Below, in pieces: positions 32,247-45,390 of a stretch of DNA of 64,000 bases (position 1 is the stretch's first letter; each line of letters begins with the position of its first letter). The position numbers and the translations under genes were made by a program. The notes under the pieces are model-generated. The model saw nothing but the letters and a program-made list of their open reading frames with translations. It was not told the origin of the DNA and did no database searches. This DNA is from Pipra filicauda (lineage: Eukaryota; Chordata; Aves; Passeriformes; Pipridae): assembly GCF_003945595.2 (NCBI RefSeq), contig NW_024104757.1, positions 1 through 64,000 of the forward strand, written 5' to 3'.

Positions 32247-34254
32247 CCCGAGTTGTGTAATTCTTCTGCTGTTTGAAGGTATCACCCTCCTGTGGTTGGT
32301 TTTCTGTGAATGTCAGCGAGGTGTAAAATGTGTTTATCTTCCAGGATGTGTGGTGGTTTGGGGATTAATTCCTTGGAAAGCTCGTGTGTTCTCTGAGGGG
32401 GGGAAGTCGGGTTTTGGCCAGAAGAGTTGGGCAGGTGTGACCTTCCCATCACTACCTGTGAGGTGAGGGGGGAGAAGCTCCAAATTGAGTCATGTTGGCT
32501 GTGAAAAGCCCAACCTGTGCTTTCCCACCGTTCCAGGAGAGCCGTGAGTTGGGGTTTAGGGCTCAAACCCCCCTGGAGCGATGCCAAGGAGGGACAAAGC
32601 CCTTTGCACGTCACCTTCACCTCCGGGAGCTTCCCCTGAGCAGTCGAGAGCGTTTTGTGTTCCCCACGTGTGTCCCAGCAGTGGCAGCAGCCCCACAGCT
32701 TATGGAAGAGGACACCTGTCCATATTCCTCGGGAATATGGGATAAATCCCCGAAATCCTGCTCGGCTGGTTGTCGTGCCAGCGGGGAGGGTTGCTCCGGG
32801 CACAGGGTGTTTCTCCGTGTGTTGTCCCACCCGGGAGGTCACGATCCACCGTCTGTGCTCTTGATAAATCCATTAGAGCACATTCCATCCCGTTTCCTGC
32901 AGAATCGGTTGGAGCCCGGGAAGTTCAGGGCCGTTTTTACCGTTTTTACCGATTTCGGCTCGTTTTTGGTGTCCTGCCCGCGCCGCGCCAGGAGAGGGCG
33001 CGCTGGGACGGCGCCTCATCCCATCCCTCCTTCCCTTGGGATGAGCTGGGAAAGGCTCTGGAATAACACCCCGGAATGCTGCGCTGGGCAAGTGTTCTCC
33101 TAGCGCCATGAACGGTGGATGCTGCAGCTTGGGTTGTGTTTTATTTGTGAGCGTTCATTAAAAACCGAGGCGGTTCCTCAGGACAAACACCCGGAATTGT
33201 TTGTTCCTCACAGGGATGAAGCTGAAGCTGCTTTTGGGAACATGTTTTCCTGAAAGGTTTGGGATGGCAAAACATGCTTGTGGCCCTATAAATGGGATGT
33301 GTTGTCCTTGCCCCAGATCAGCAGGACACTCAATTAAAATGAAGCCGTGGTCTCGGAGCCGTGGGACAGGAGAACAGGCTGCACTATGGGGTGGTTAATT
33401 AATGTATTTGCTTGTAGAGGTTATTTGGGGTACTTTATGAAATGCCATCTCCATGTCTGGCTGCAGGTTCTCTGCCTATTCCCTTTATTTTATCCCACAG
33501 GGTGGTAAAATGGGGTTTGTAACCCGGGAGTGTTTGCTCTTGGATGCTGCTGCTGCTGACAGTGATGCTCCAGGCTTTTGGAACGGGAGTGCTTTAATGA
33601 TGGGAATGGAGTGGTTTAATCACACAGCTTATGGCATTCCTGTCTTTTCCTTTTGAACAGGGCAGCCAGCTAACCTTGCCAGGTACTCCTACCTCACTGC
33701 TCTGGCATCTGCAGTCCTGTGCTGCAGTCTTGACATGGATTCTTGATCCTGGAGCCGAGTTTCCTACAGGTCCTGCTGCACTACTTCCCTTTTAGGCTGC
33801 TTTTCTCCTCAGCTTTGCTCTTTGGAGCCCAGTGCATTTCCTGACTGCTCCATCCTGTTGGCAGATGCTTTGCCAGCAGAACTTAAAGAAACTTCCCTAA
33901 CAAAAGTTCCCATTGGTTTTGTGGCGTTTGCAGGGAATTAATACCAGAAACAAATGATTTGTTTCTGGATTTACTGGACGTGCATCTGAGCAGTGGACAC
34001 GGATAAGGTTTAGTAACTCCAGCAAGTGCTGCCAAAGCAGGGGAATAAGATCCCCTTGGCAAACAGTCCTCGCTGTCAAGTTTTAATCTGAGAGAATTTT
34101 GCCTGAGGAATATCCTGTTTGTGTTCCTTTTTGGTAGCGTTTGGTTCTAGGACGAAAACCAAGTCCAAAGGTGGAATTCAAGATGGGATCTGTTTGTGGC
34201 AGCACAGCTTGTTTGGGCCCTACAGGTGTCCTTGGAAGAGGAAATGGGATGGGG

Positions 34255-34552
34255 TTGGTTTGAAGAGCTGCTGTTCTGAGCAGAGCAGGGACAGGACCCA
34301 GGGAAGGGCTGGAGCTGAGTCAGGAAGGTTTAGGTTGGATCTCAGGGAAAGGTTCTTCCCCCAGAGGGTGGTCGGGCACTGCCCAGGCTCCCCAGGGCAG
34401 TGGGCACAGCACCAAGGCTGCCAGAGCTCCAGGAGGGTTTGGACAATGCTCTCAGGGACAAGGTGGGATTTTGGGGTGTCTGTGCAGGGCCAGGAGTTGG
34501 ACTGGACGATCCCTGTGGGTCCTTCCAGCTCAGGGTATTCCATGATTCTGTT
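34255..34552 (+). mobile_element. CR1 LINE 3' fragment
   Basis: A sense CR1 end: GGACAGGACCCAGGGAAGGG...TTCTTCCCCCAGAGGGTGGT...GTTGGACTGGACGATCCC and a CCATGATTCTGTTCT tail. Same subfamily as 14960-15232. Confidence 0.9.
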
Positions 34553-36329
34553 CTTGCCCATCCTGCATGTTGAAGGGGAACACTGGGTTTTCCCAGTAAA
34601 TTCCCTGCACTTTAAAAGCATGTTTTTCAGGTGTAGTTTTGATGCAGCAAATTGCAAGTGAACAGGTTTGGAGTTTTTACTTCTTTCGCTGGTATTTGAG
34701 GTCTGTGTCCCACACAGTGTGATAAATCAAGCACAGATATCACTAATAATTTAAATTCCTGCTGTCCAGGGGTGCAGGAGAGCTCTGGAGGTGTCTGTGC
34801 CTGCCCCTCAGGCACTGATTGAAGAGCCCTGGGGCTCTGGGCCGTGTGATCTGACGGATTCACTCTGCTCTGTGGGCTCAGAACCACATCCGGGGCTCAC
34901 ACACATCTCCAGCTTCGCAGTTTTCTGCAGCCCAGGAAATGGGTTTGTGTGTTTTGGTGGGTTTTTTTTCCTACAGAGGTCAAGTTCAAGTGCAGTTCTC
35001 CCGCTGTGGGCAGCCCTGGAATGCACTCCCCCCGTGGATCCAGACCAGGAAGGGACAGTCCCTGCTCCTGTGGATGCTGAGCTGAAGTTTCTAGGTCAGG
35101 CTGAGCCCTTGGCCTCAAACCATGGTCTCAGTTCTCCCTCCTGCGTGGGCAGGGGCTCGATGGACACCAAACACAAACAGCCCTGCACAAAGCCAAAGCC
35201 ATTTCCTCCTCTGCCCCTTCCACAACATTTCATTTACCCTCCAACAGGATAAATTTGGGTTTGATATTCAAGGTTCTGCTTTATATTCCCTTGTGAGTTG
35301 TGCAGCTCGAAGAGGAGCTGGGGCTTTATTTGAATATTTATTTGAATAATGGCTTGTCTTTCAGGTTGAATAACATTTGTGTTTTGAGTAGATAACAGTT
35401 CCAGCAGAACTACATTTCCTGCTGTCACAGTATCTTTATCCTTAAGCATTTCTCACTGAGCCCTTGGCCTTGGTAGGAGGTTTTGGGTTGCATTATCAAT
35501 TAGTGCCTTTCCTTAACAGGGGGGGTCTTGTTGCCTTTGGTTGTTGCAAACCCTTTCAAACATTTTTGATTAATTGAAGTGTTTTATGTCTGAGAACTTC
35601 TGTCTTCTTCCTCTTGTGAAACGAAGTCAGTGCTGATTTTTTTTTTTTTTTTAACAGTCTCTGCTTGGATTTCTTTCTATTTTTATTTTTTTTTTAGCTA
35701 AATGTTCCTGAATGTTTTATAAAGAGGATATTATTGTAGTGTTTCTGCTTCACTTTCCGAATGAAGGGAAGGAATAGTTTGAGTATAATCCTATTTACTA
35801 CATAGAGCTGTCATTTCTTTTTCCTTAAACTGGCCTTATTTTGATTTTTTTTTTAATTAAAATTTAATTTTAAATTTTATTTATTTTTTTTTAAACTTTA
35901 CTTCACTGCTGATTATGATACTGCATTTGAAACAGTTTCTGTTCCCAGAACCAGTTCAGTACATTAGTTTTAAACTAATAAGTAACACATTTCTCAAAGG
36001 CAGACCAGGCCTCACGTTTGGAAGTGACTCATGTTCTTTCAGTCTCATTCACATTAAACTGGTTTTACACCTTTAAATGCATAAAAAAACCACTTAAGTG
36101 ACTTTTAAACATTTCTCCCATTTCCTTCTTTTGTAGAGCAAGGTGCCAGAAGGAAAAAGAAAATATCCTTGGGTGCAAATCCTTGTTTTCACTCTTCAAT
36201 CTCCTTCTCCCCCCTCCAAGGGTTTTTGAGTGTAAAAAAGAGCAAGTTGCAGTTTAACAACTTGTGGTGCCTCTTATATTGCATTTTCCCACGTGAGTTA
36301 AACGCAAACATAAATGTTTTAACACTAAA

Positions 36330-36560
36330 TCACGGAATTGTGGAATGGTTTGGGTTGGGAGGGATCTTAAACATCACCCAGTGCCACCCCCTGCCCCGGG
36401 CAGGGACACCTTCCATGGGACACCAGGGACACCTTCCATGGGACACCAGGGACACCTTCCATGGGACACCAGGTTGCTCCAACCTGGCCTTGGACACTTC
36501 CAGGGCTGGGGCAGCCCCAGCTGCTCTGGGCCCCCTGTGCCAGTGTTGGATTCCCGGGTA
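36330..36560 (-). mobile_element. CR1 LINE 3' fragment with internal triplication
   Basis: It reads CACGGAATTGTGGAATGGTT...GGATCTTAAACATCACCCAG...GGCCTTGGACACTTCCAGGG, the reverse complement of CR1. It contains the 23-bp triplication at 36404-36472. Confidence 0.88.
36404..36472. repeat. Three perfect 23-bp tandem units inside a CR1
   Basis: GGACACCTTCCATGGGACAC plus CAG, three identical copies in a row. Other CR1 copies in the window have this segment once. Confidence 0.95.
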
Positions 36561-39500
36561 GGACACGGGGCAGGTGCCCCTGGAGCAGAATTCCAGAGGG
36601 CTGGAAAGAGCAGCGGGCGGAGCGTGGGAAGGAGGCTCTGGGGAATTGCTCCCTTTGCACCTCCAGTCATTAAAAGGGTTCAAACCCAAGGAGGAAGAGC
36701 CCAGGTCTCTGATCTGAGGGTAGAAGACTGTGCTAATTAACAGAAACAAAAATTCCCAGGACTTTTTAAGTGCTGGAAGGCGTCGCTGCCACCAAAACAA
36801 ATAACCCAGGTTTAAAGCTAAGCCTGGCAGGGAAGCTGTTGGCAAACAGACTTTTAAAAATAAATAAATAAATAAATAAAAAGCTGCCACCTCCTTTTCC
36901 TTGACATTTCTCAAGCCTCCCTTTGATCTCCAGGCTTTTCCCTGGATCTCGTGGCCCTACAATGAGGGAAATGCCATCTCCAGGCCTGTGTGGCATCTGT
37001 GCTTCCACAGCAGCTTCAAAACTTGTCAGGGGGGATAAAGTTTGTCCTGGTGAGCCTTGATGATAAACTTGGGACTCCAGCTGCTGCTAATTACAGCACA
37101 TTCCTCACTGGGATGTGGCTGGAGTTATCCTGGAGTTATTATTATGGCTGGAGTTATCCTGACCGAAAGGAAAAGCCAGTTGAAGGCAATTACTTGTGGT
37201 TTTGGGAATCTTCTCCATGTAACTGAGGTTTGGTGTCAGCCCTTTTACAGCTGAAGGAAGGAGAAGCTGCTCTCTTTGTAACGTGGGGGGAACGCTGAGA
37301 AATGTTGTGTAAAAGTGAGGAAAAGGGAGAGGGGGAAAATCCTCAAGGAGGAGGATGCTGAGGGACTCGTGCACCTCTCCACGTGTCTCTGGACACAGCT
37401 GGAGCACCTTGGATTGTTCCTGCAGGGTTTCAGGGAGAAGTGGCCCATCAGCTGGTGGTTCTGAGCTGCAGGGGAGGCACAGCACCAACTCTGTTCATCC
37501 AGGTGCAGAATTAACTCTGATCTCTTCCAGCTCCCGTGTTCAGGCTCCCGCAAGAGGAAAAACTCCCCTACAAAAAAAAAACCAGGATGGGAAAAAAAAA
37601 ATCCCTCTGTAAAAACCAAGACAAGGGGCAGCCCAACCCACTCCAGGAGAGTTTCCTGGCTCCTTAAAGGAAAAAAAAAAAGGAATAAGGGGGGTGTAGT
37701 AGATCATCCTCTGGAGTTGATCCCATTATGACAGGGCTCATTACATCACATTTGGGTGCTCACTCTTCCATATGGGACACGGGGGACCCTGTCTGGGCCC
37801 ACTGCTGGGGAAATGTCTCCAGTGCTGTTTGTGTGTCTTGACCCCAGGCAATCCTTCCATTCTTCCCTCGTTAATCCAGTGATTTGTGGAATGCCAGTGA
37901 CCCCTCAGCGAGTCTCCTGAGCTGCCAGGGCTGGGAGTGACACGGAATTGTCAATAACAATATCTGGGGGAGTTCGTGGTGGAGCAACATTTCTTAACAT
38001 TCAGGTCAAAGTCAGCCCCCCCCCGGCGTTTCAGAGAGTGAGGCTGATTGGAATGAATCAAATTAATTGCAAAGTTATCAATGCATCTGGGCTATTGGTA
38101 GTTTTTATTTCTTTTGGGAATAGCAGGAGCAAAGGATTTGCTGCCTTGGGTGGTTCTAGGATACCTCCTGGTGCTGGAATAGCCATAAAAATTCTAGAGA
38201 AGTGTGACACAGAAAGGAAAATAACTTTTAGAGGTAGGAAAGGGAGAGACACAAAAACCTGGGATGGTGGTAAAAAAAGTGAGATAGAATCATCAAGCCA
38301 TGACATCCACGTTTGCCCTGCTCTGTCATGATGAGATTTGAGTGGAAAACTCTCATTATTCTTTTGATGGTCCTTTTTGTTGTTGTTGTTAATTAATGAA
38401 ATCATTAAGGTTCTCCCAATCCTAAAGGGCCACTTCCCTGTTTGTTTGCAGGCAGGTGTATGGCCTTGTCCTTCTCCACCCTCAGCTACTCCAAGGCAGG
38501 ATCCATCCTCCAAAAAAAGAGATGGGTCTTCTCTTACAGCTGGAAAGGAGCAGAGCTTGGGTGTCTTTATTCTGCAGCCCCTTCCTGCCTGTGCAGTACA
38601 AGGGCTGGAGAATAAACACACTGGGAAATGTTTGCTCTGTGTCCTGTAACAGGGTGCCCGTTGTTTACCTGCAGCAAACATCCACCCCTCAACTGGATAA
38701 TAAAATAGTCAAGGAAAGGCACAATTTTAATCTTCTGAAGTTTCATAGATAATTATTCTCGATCGACTGGTTTGACAAGAACTGTCTTTCCCAGCGAATG
38801 GGGCTGGGGTGGGTTCTGGAAACGTTTTACAGTTATTTTCTGTTTCGGGTTTCCTGCTTCACCCAGTAATGATGGATTGGGGCACTTTTCTGAAAGAACT
38901 GACCCCAAGTTCCGCAGAAAACTGTCTGGCAGAGCTGAGAAATGTCACCCAAGACAAGGACACGGACTGGAAGAACTGTGGAAGGATTGTGGCTCTGTGG
39001 GAGAAACAGGGACGGGAGGGGAAAAACTTGTGAGCGGGGAAGAAAAGTCAGGGGCACTGTCAGGAGGAGTCTGGGGACACCTCCAGTGTGGCTTTAGGTG
39101 CTGCCTGGAGGAAGGGTTTGGATTTAGAATCAAAGAATTCCCATTGTTTAGGCCCTGCTTTATCCAAGCAACTGGAACTTTTTATGTCCCTTTGCAGATG
39201 AGCAGAATTTCCTTAAAGGAACGAGATGGCCCCCGACTGGAGCAAACAGCCAGCCCTGCTTTTTCTTCTGGTTGTCCCTGCTCAGGAGGGACTCGTATCA
39301 GTGAGTTATTGTTCAGTTAAGGTCAGCAGGGCCCCTGGTTTGGGCTGTGTCCCACCCAAAGCCCCCCGGGTGCCACGGGCAGAGCTCGGGGCTGACGCTG
39401 CCCTGGCAAATCGAGTGGATGGCTCATGGGGTGCATCATTTGCAAGTGGCTGAGCAAATGTGTTGCAGGGAAAGGCTGGGAAGACTGAATGGGAGCTGAC

Positions 39501-41344
39501 AGTTTCCTTGGCACCCGAACCAGAAAGAAATCCATGGCTTTGTTTCTTGCTTAGCAGAACTAAAGGGCAAGCAAGGCACGGGGTGGCTTTAAGCTGCTGG
39601 TACCAAACGTGCAGGGTGGGAAAGAGTTCAATCCATAGGCAGCTTTCTCTAACCAGATTTGAATCAAAATAGGCTGTTTTCACAAGGAAGAGCCTCAAAT
39701 CTTGTGCCTCGAGCTGGAAATTGTAAACTGACACTGGAGTTGGCTGCTTTGCCCCGTGGCAAAGTGATTCTGGGCTGCAGTGAAATCAAATTTACCCCCT
39801 TGGGGTAAGAGTGGGAGGGAGTGAGTGGGATGTGAGCAATTATCTGATGCTCTGGTGAGGAAAAGACCTTTCAGAGGAGGGTGGGACCCATCCCAAACTG
39901 GCATCTACCAGGCACTGGCCAGGAAATTCTTCCCTGCCTTGTTTGTAGGACTGAGGTGGGCGAGGAGTGATGTGCTGGGAGGGAGGAGAGGCAGGCTGGT
40001 ACAAAAGCTGCACTGCAGGCTGTAGAATAAGGTGGTGCAATGTGCCCTTTCTCTTCCCAGTGGCCTCCCTGAGTGGTGCTGGGCTGTCCTTGGGGTGCAG
40101 AGGGTTAAAGAGCCCTCTGGGGCCAGAGCGGGGAGCTCTGCAACGCTCAGGATTAAAGTTCAGAGAGCTGGAGCCTGAGCTCTGCAGCCTGTGGCTGCTG
40201 TCACAGGGCACCAGAACAGAGCTGGGGCTTCCTCTGCACCCGTGGGAAACGTGGCTTTACCTGCAGCCCGGAGGTGACAGCCCAGCACCCGGCGGAGCAG
40301 CCTCGGGGGCAGAGGAGGAGCCGTTTGTTCCGTTCCTCTCCCGGGGGGAGCTGTTTGGAGCCGTCTGCATTTCACGCTGCCCTTGTGGTCGCCCCTTTCT
40401 CCCCGGGCACCCGCAGCAAGGACGTCCCTCCCTGCCGGGTTCCTCCTGGCAGGACGAGGGGGCGAGCCCAGCCTTGCCGGGCCGGTGGCACCGCTCGGAA
40501 CCCCCGAGCAGCACGTGGAGCCCGGGGCAGGGGGGTCGGCTGCAGGACACGGGGGTTAAGGATGCAGCCCAGGGACCGAGTGTTTGTCCTGCTCTCTGTA
40601 AACAGAGCAGGCATGCCCAGATTTTCAGCTCTCCCCCTCTGTGCCGCCTGCAGAGGCAGCAAGGCTGGTGCTGAGCAGCAAACAGAGGGAGCCAGGCCAG
40701 GATCAATAAGGGGGTTTTGACAAGTTTGTTTGCTTGGCTGCAAAAGGCCTTGGGATGCAGTGAGTGGTACACGGTGACCCCATCTCCCCACCACACAACA
40801 AAATCTCCCCGATGGGTTCTTATGTGAGACAGGCTTTGCAGAGGCTCAAAACCACGAGGTTGTTTCTTGGGCTTGAAGACTCACAATTAAAAGCAAATAA
40901 ATAAATGGCTTCCTGGTTTGGGCTGTTTGTGGCTGGTGATGTTTCCGAGCCCTTTTTTTTTTTTTTTTTCTCCTTTTTTCCTTACGACCAAAACACGAGG
41001 AAATGGATATTTTTTTTAAAAAGAAAAATAATTTAAAAGAAAAGAAAAAAAAAAAAAAATCCGTGACTGCAACCGCTCCAAAACTAAATATTGTGAAACT
41101 TAGGGGAGATAAAAATTATGCAAAGCTGACAGAGGGCTGATCCAGTGTCCTCCCTGCAGCCTCACCCAGGGAAAACGGGCTGCCTGCACCGTTAGCTGGG
41201 GGTTGTGTCACTGAGGAAGGACAGAGTGAGGCTGTGGGATGTTGCAGCTTGGCTTTGCTGTTGGAGAGGAAGCAAGAACGTTGTGCTGTTCCCTTCAGCC
41301 CCCCCAGGAACGGGCACCTTCCAGCCTGGCACTGCTCCAGCCAA

Positions 41345-41465
41345 TCACAGAATCCCGGGATGATTTTGGCAGGAGGGGACCTTAAAGCTCGTGTCATCCC
41401 ACCCCCTGCCCTGGGAAGGGACACCTTCCACCTTGCTCAGAGCTCCGTCCAACCTGTGCCTCTAC
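41345..41465 (-). mobile_element. CR1 LINE 3' fragment
   Basis: It reads CACAGAATCCCGGGATGATT...GGGGACCTTAAAGCTCGTGT...AGGGACACCTTCCACC. Short minus-strand CR1 end. Confidence 0.8.
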
Positions 41466-43039
41466 CAAGGCATGAAAAATGCAATGCCTGCCGTTTCCCT
41501 GCCCCAGATTCTCCCTCCTCCCTGGTGCTGACTGTGGCAGTTTTTGCCCGTGCAAGAGCTGACTTTGCAGCTCCCTTTCCCATCCCTTGATTTTCCACCC
41601 TGACGTGTTGGAGGGTCCCTGTCGCTCCAGGCCCTGCTGCTCTGGGCACCCACCCACAGCCTCTCAGGCCTCGTCAGGGAGTCAAAATGCTCTTTTTTGG
41701 GGCACCCCACGCTCTGAGAGCTGTAGCCTGGTGGCTTCTCCTGAAGTGCCTGAGACAAAAATACATTTCCTGTTTAGAGAGAGAGCAAAGATCAGCCCCG
41801 AAGTGCGGCCGCCTGCTCTGGTACCTCAAGTACAAACAGCCCGTGCTGCCTGTGCCTGTTCCAGTGCCTTTTTCTCTCTAAAGGTCCATTAAACACAATT
41901 ATACCAAGTCCATCTCCTGGCAGCATCACTCCTGACAGGCACAAGAGTTTTAGAAGTGTCAACTTGTTGGGGAGGATCCCTCTAAAAGCCCCCAGTGTGA
42001 ATTCCCACCTTTGTTCTCAAGGCAGCAGCACCAAGCACCACCAAAGTGTGTTCCTACAGGCATTTCTCTGACACTTTTCCACCTTTGGTGACTGAGTTCT
42101 CTGTAAATATCACTCAGCCTCCCTGGGTGGGGTGCTGAGGTTGGGTTTGTGTTCTCGGCTCACAGGGAGAGAAAGGTTTGGGTTGTGAGTCAGCAGCTGC
42201 TCTGCAATCAAGGTCAGGACTTGCATTTTCTGTAATTAAGCACAAAACGGGCTTAAAGCCACCCTTAGGCCAGCCTGGGGCTCCCAGAGTCGATCAGAGC
42301 ACCCATGAAATTCATCTCTGGAGGGATTCAGGGTCGTGCATTCTCTCTGTGGGGCTGCAGCAGAGGAATCTGAGCTGTCACAGCTCATCCTGTGCCCAGG
42401 TGAAGCTGGCAGGTCTCCTGCTCCCTGGCTCCTTGTTTTCTTTGCCACACGTGGTGCTTCCCAACCCCTGTCAATATTCTGGTCGATACCACGAGCTCTG
42501 CCTGGCTGGGTACATGAGATTTAGATAAGACCAGGGCAAATCTGTGCCATGATCTAATCAGGCCTGAGCAGCTGGGATGGCAGTTGACCCCGTATTTTCC
42601 CTGCTTGATAGATAATTCTGGTTTGCAGATTCCCATGATGGCTCAATCCTGCATTATTCTGAAGCTTCTCATCCTGCTTCAGAATCAATTATTGGGCCCA
42701 TTTATAAGCCCAGGACTGGATCCAGTGAAACCAGAGTATGACCAAGGTCAGGCTGTTATTGTTGTGTTTGGATACCCGAGTTCATGGTCTAAATTTTCGG
42801 AGCTGCTGATCCCACTGAAGATCCCAACTGAGCTCTTGCCAAAGTGCTCCTGGGAACTCTGTGTGGGATCTCCAGTGGCTGGAAAGGCCAAGTTCTTTTG
42901 GTTTTGCTCAGTTCTGGGGACGTGTCACCTGGAAGGAAGGAAGGGCCCGAGGAGGGAGGAGGGGAAGTTCCACCAGTGTGTGGCTGTATTTTGTGTCTGT
43001 GGTGATGTGTCCTTCTCCCCCCTGAGGCCCTGCAGGCAA

Positions 43040-43168
43040 AGCTTGGTGGTCCAAGGAAGGACTGGAGGTGGCCCTCAGTGCCCTGGGCTGGGGGACAAGG
43101 TGGGGATTGGGCACGGGGTGGACTCGATGGTCTTGGGGGTCTTTTCCAACCTCAGTGATTTTGTGATT
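43040..43168 (+). mobile_element. CR1 LINE 3' fragment
   Basis: GTGGCCCTCAGTGCCCTGGG...GGTGGACTCGATGGTCTTGG...TTTTCCAACCTCAGTGATTT TGTGATTCTGA: a sense CR1 end of the 5412-type subfamily. Confidence 0.85.
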
Positions 43169-44849
43169 CTGAGCAAACCCTCTGCACCTCCAAGAGGTTT
43201 TGGTCTTCTGTACTGGTATGAAACACTAAATGTTAATTTATCCTGTGACTTTTGAGAGAAACAAGGTTTTCTATGCCCTGCCCCAGCCCCTGTTGTTGGT
43301 GTGGATACGTGTAGAGCTCTGAGGTCCCCAGTGTCCCAGTGGGATGAGCAGAGCCTCCTCTCAGTGACATCCAGGAGTGTCCAGCACCACAGCCTGCAAT
43401 TTCTGCTTTAAAACTGGCTGCCTGGGCCTGAACCAAGATCACACAGTGACTCAGAGCCGGGAATAGAAGAGAGGAAACTGCAGTTCATGCTGCTCGTCTG
43501 ACCACTGAGCCCAGCAGTGCCCAGCTCCTCCTGCTCCATGTGGGCATTTGGGAATCCACCTCGGGACAGTCATCTGCTCCAGTGCAAGAGAGGGAGGAGA
43601 AGAGAGAGAAAAAAAAACCCAGACAACCAGCACTAATAGCCATTAAATTGCTCGTGAACTTCTCTGCCTAGAAAACAGGGGCAGTTCTCCCCACCCAAAT
43701 TTGGATTCTGGCACTTCCCCAGCTGAAGTCATAGCCCAGCTCTCCAGCGCTTTTTGTTGGGTTTGGATTTTTTTGTTACCGAGTTCCTGCATCTGGAGTG
43801 CCAAAAAAGCTCCTTTTTTTTTTTTTCCCCCTTTTTTTTTTTTTTTTTCAGGAAACAGCAGTGTCATTTCTGCTCGTCAGCCACCCCAGTGAGTGAGTTC
43901 TCATCAGCTCAAGTGACAACAAACGCAGGTGCTTCTCTGCTTTTTCTGTGGAGGGCGAGTCCTTTCAGCAAACTTTGGGAGGGAACAGCTGCTCCCAGTA
44001 AAACACCAACTATCCCGCTGACCCAAGCTGAAATGTGACGTGGAAATGGGATTTTTGACCTTGAGAGGTACAAAGCTGCTCAAAGGAGGGACCCTGTGAA
44101 GATTAAAAATAACTAATCTTTTGTAATGCTTCTGTAACTAATAGAGCTGGATGAATTCATTGCAAAACCAGGGGCCAAATCTTTAAATAGCACAAACCAG
44201 CCCAAGTCTTTTGACGACTTTTGAAGTCTTCAGCTGAAGAACTGGCCCAAGCTTTTGCAAACATTAATTTAGGAACAGCTGGTTTTGTCAACTGCATTCT
44301 TGCCTCATTTTTCCTATCCTCTGCTCATTTTGTTCACACACACGAAAAAAAAAAAGATACTTGTTGCTGCAGATGTTTAGGGAAGGCTGTTTTGTCTAAG
44401 GGTTCTCATCTCGAGGGCTGGCTGGATGAATAGAACACTGATTTTTCCTCAGCTCAGGGTTCTGTTAGACAAGTTAGATGCCGTTATAACGTCGAGATGT
44501 CTCTGTACAAGTGTGTATATATAAATGTATATATTTTGTGTCTCTCCTCGCAGCCGTGTGAGTTAAGCAGCCATCTCCCACGAATAGCGGCCAGGGCCAG
44601 GTCACAAACTTCCCAGAGCAGGGGACCCGTTTGCGTACAATCCAAGCAATTACCAGCAACGAACAGTACTTAGTAAACCCAAACAAAACCAAAAGAACCA
44701 CTCCTGCTGCCATCAACGCTCCGGCGGGAGGGAGGGGGGGAAAAAGAAAAGGTTAAGAAAAAAGTTTGTTGGTCGGTTGGTTTGTTTGTTTGTTTAAAGA
44801 AGTGAAACCACTTTTTGTTTGGGTTGAATGGAGCGGCTGCTGGGGCCGA

Positions 44850-45390
44850 TGGGGAACGGTGTGCGGGGCTGCGGGGAGCGGGGTTGGGAGGAGCGGGGCT
44901 GTTCTCCCGGCGTTGGAAGGAGAGGGGCTGTTCTCCCGGCCGGGAGTGCGGGGAACGGTGTGCGGGGCTCCGGGGCTGCAGGGATCGGAGTTGGAAGGAG
45001 AGGGGCTGTTCTCCCGGCCGGGGGTGCGGGAAACGGTGTGCGGGGCTCCGGGGCTGCTCCGCCGGCCGAGATCCAGGAGCGGGGCCGTTGTGCCGGCTGT
45101 GGGATGCGGGGATCGGGGGGATGCTCTCCCGGCTCCGGGGCTGCGGGAAACAATGTGCGGGAAACGGTGTGCGGGGAACGGGGCTGCTCTCCTGGCGGAC
45201 CCTGAGGGGCTCCGAGGATCCGGGCTGTTCTCCCGGGGAAGGTTTACGGGGAACGGGACTGCTCTCCCGGCGGGGAGGGTCCGGCTCCGGGGCTGCGGGG
45301 ATTTGGGACCGGGGCTGCGGGGCGGCTGTGCCGGCAGGGGGTTCGGCTGCGGGGATTTGGGACCGGGGCTGCGGGGATTTGGGAGCGGGG
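44850..45390. repeat. GC-rich ~80-bp minisatellite upstream of the inferred SLC45A3 start
   Basis: Irregular repeats of modules GGGGCTGTTCTCCCGGC, GGGAACGGTGTGCGGGGCT and CCGGGGCTGCGGGGAT, with the longest near-identical units ~80 bp apart (about 44920-45060). It turns into GGGATTTGGGACCGGGGCTG units at 45297-45385. Long ORFs across it are artefacts. Confidence 0.85.

Larger units (their letters stand above)
26226..32250 (+). other. NUCKS1: NUCKS1 long 3' UTR
   Basis: From the TAA at 26223-26225 onward the sequence is AT-rich with many U runs and no coding potential, consistent with the several-kb 3' UTR of mammalian NUCKS1. It contains a minisatellite (27385-27790), a good proximal poly(A) signal (28624), a G-run-rich segment (31055-31090) and weak distal signals. 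No CR1 fragment was found in these 6 kb, unlike flanking DNA. The distal end is estimated, not seen. Confidence 0.6.
32260..44820. other. Intergenic region between NUCKS1 and SLC45A3
   Basis: No exon of a known gene is recognisable. It contains four CR1 fragments (34255, 36330, 41345, 43040), a (TAAA)n microsatellite at about 36858-36880, an AT-rich segment (35560-35900), paired poly-T and poly-A stretches at 40955-41062, and a T-rich run at 43815-43850. The rest is unique sequence. ORFs of up to ~235 codons (39967-40674) have no protein-like conservation that I recognise. Confidence 0.65.

Noticed and set aside
39967..40674. 235-codon + ORF in the intergenic region
   Set aside because: Overlapping minus-strand ORFs of 140-179 codons cover the same GC-rich stretch; no recognisable domain or splice context.
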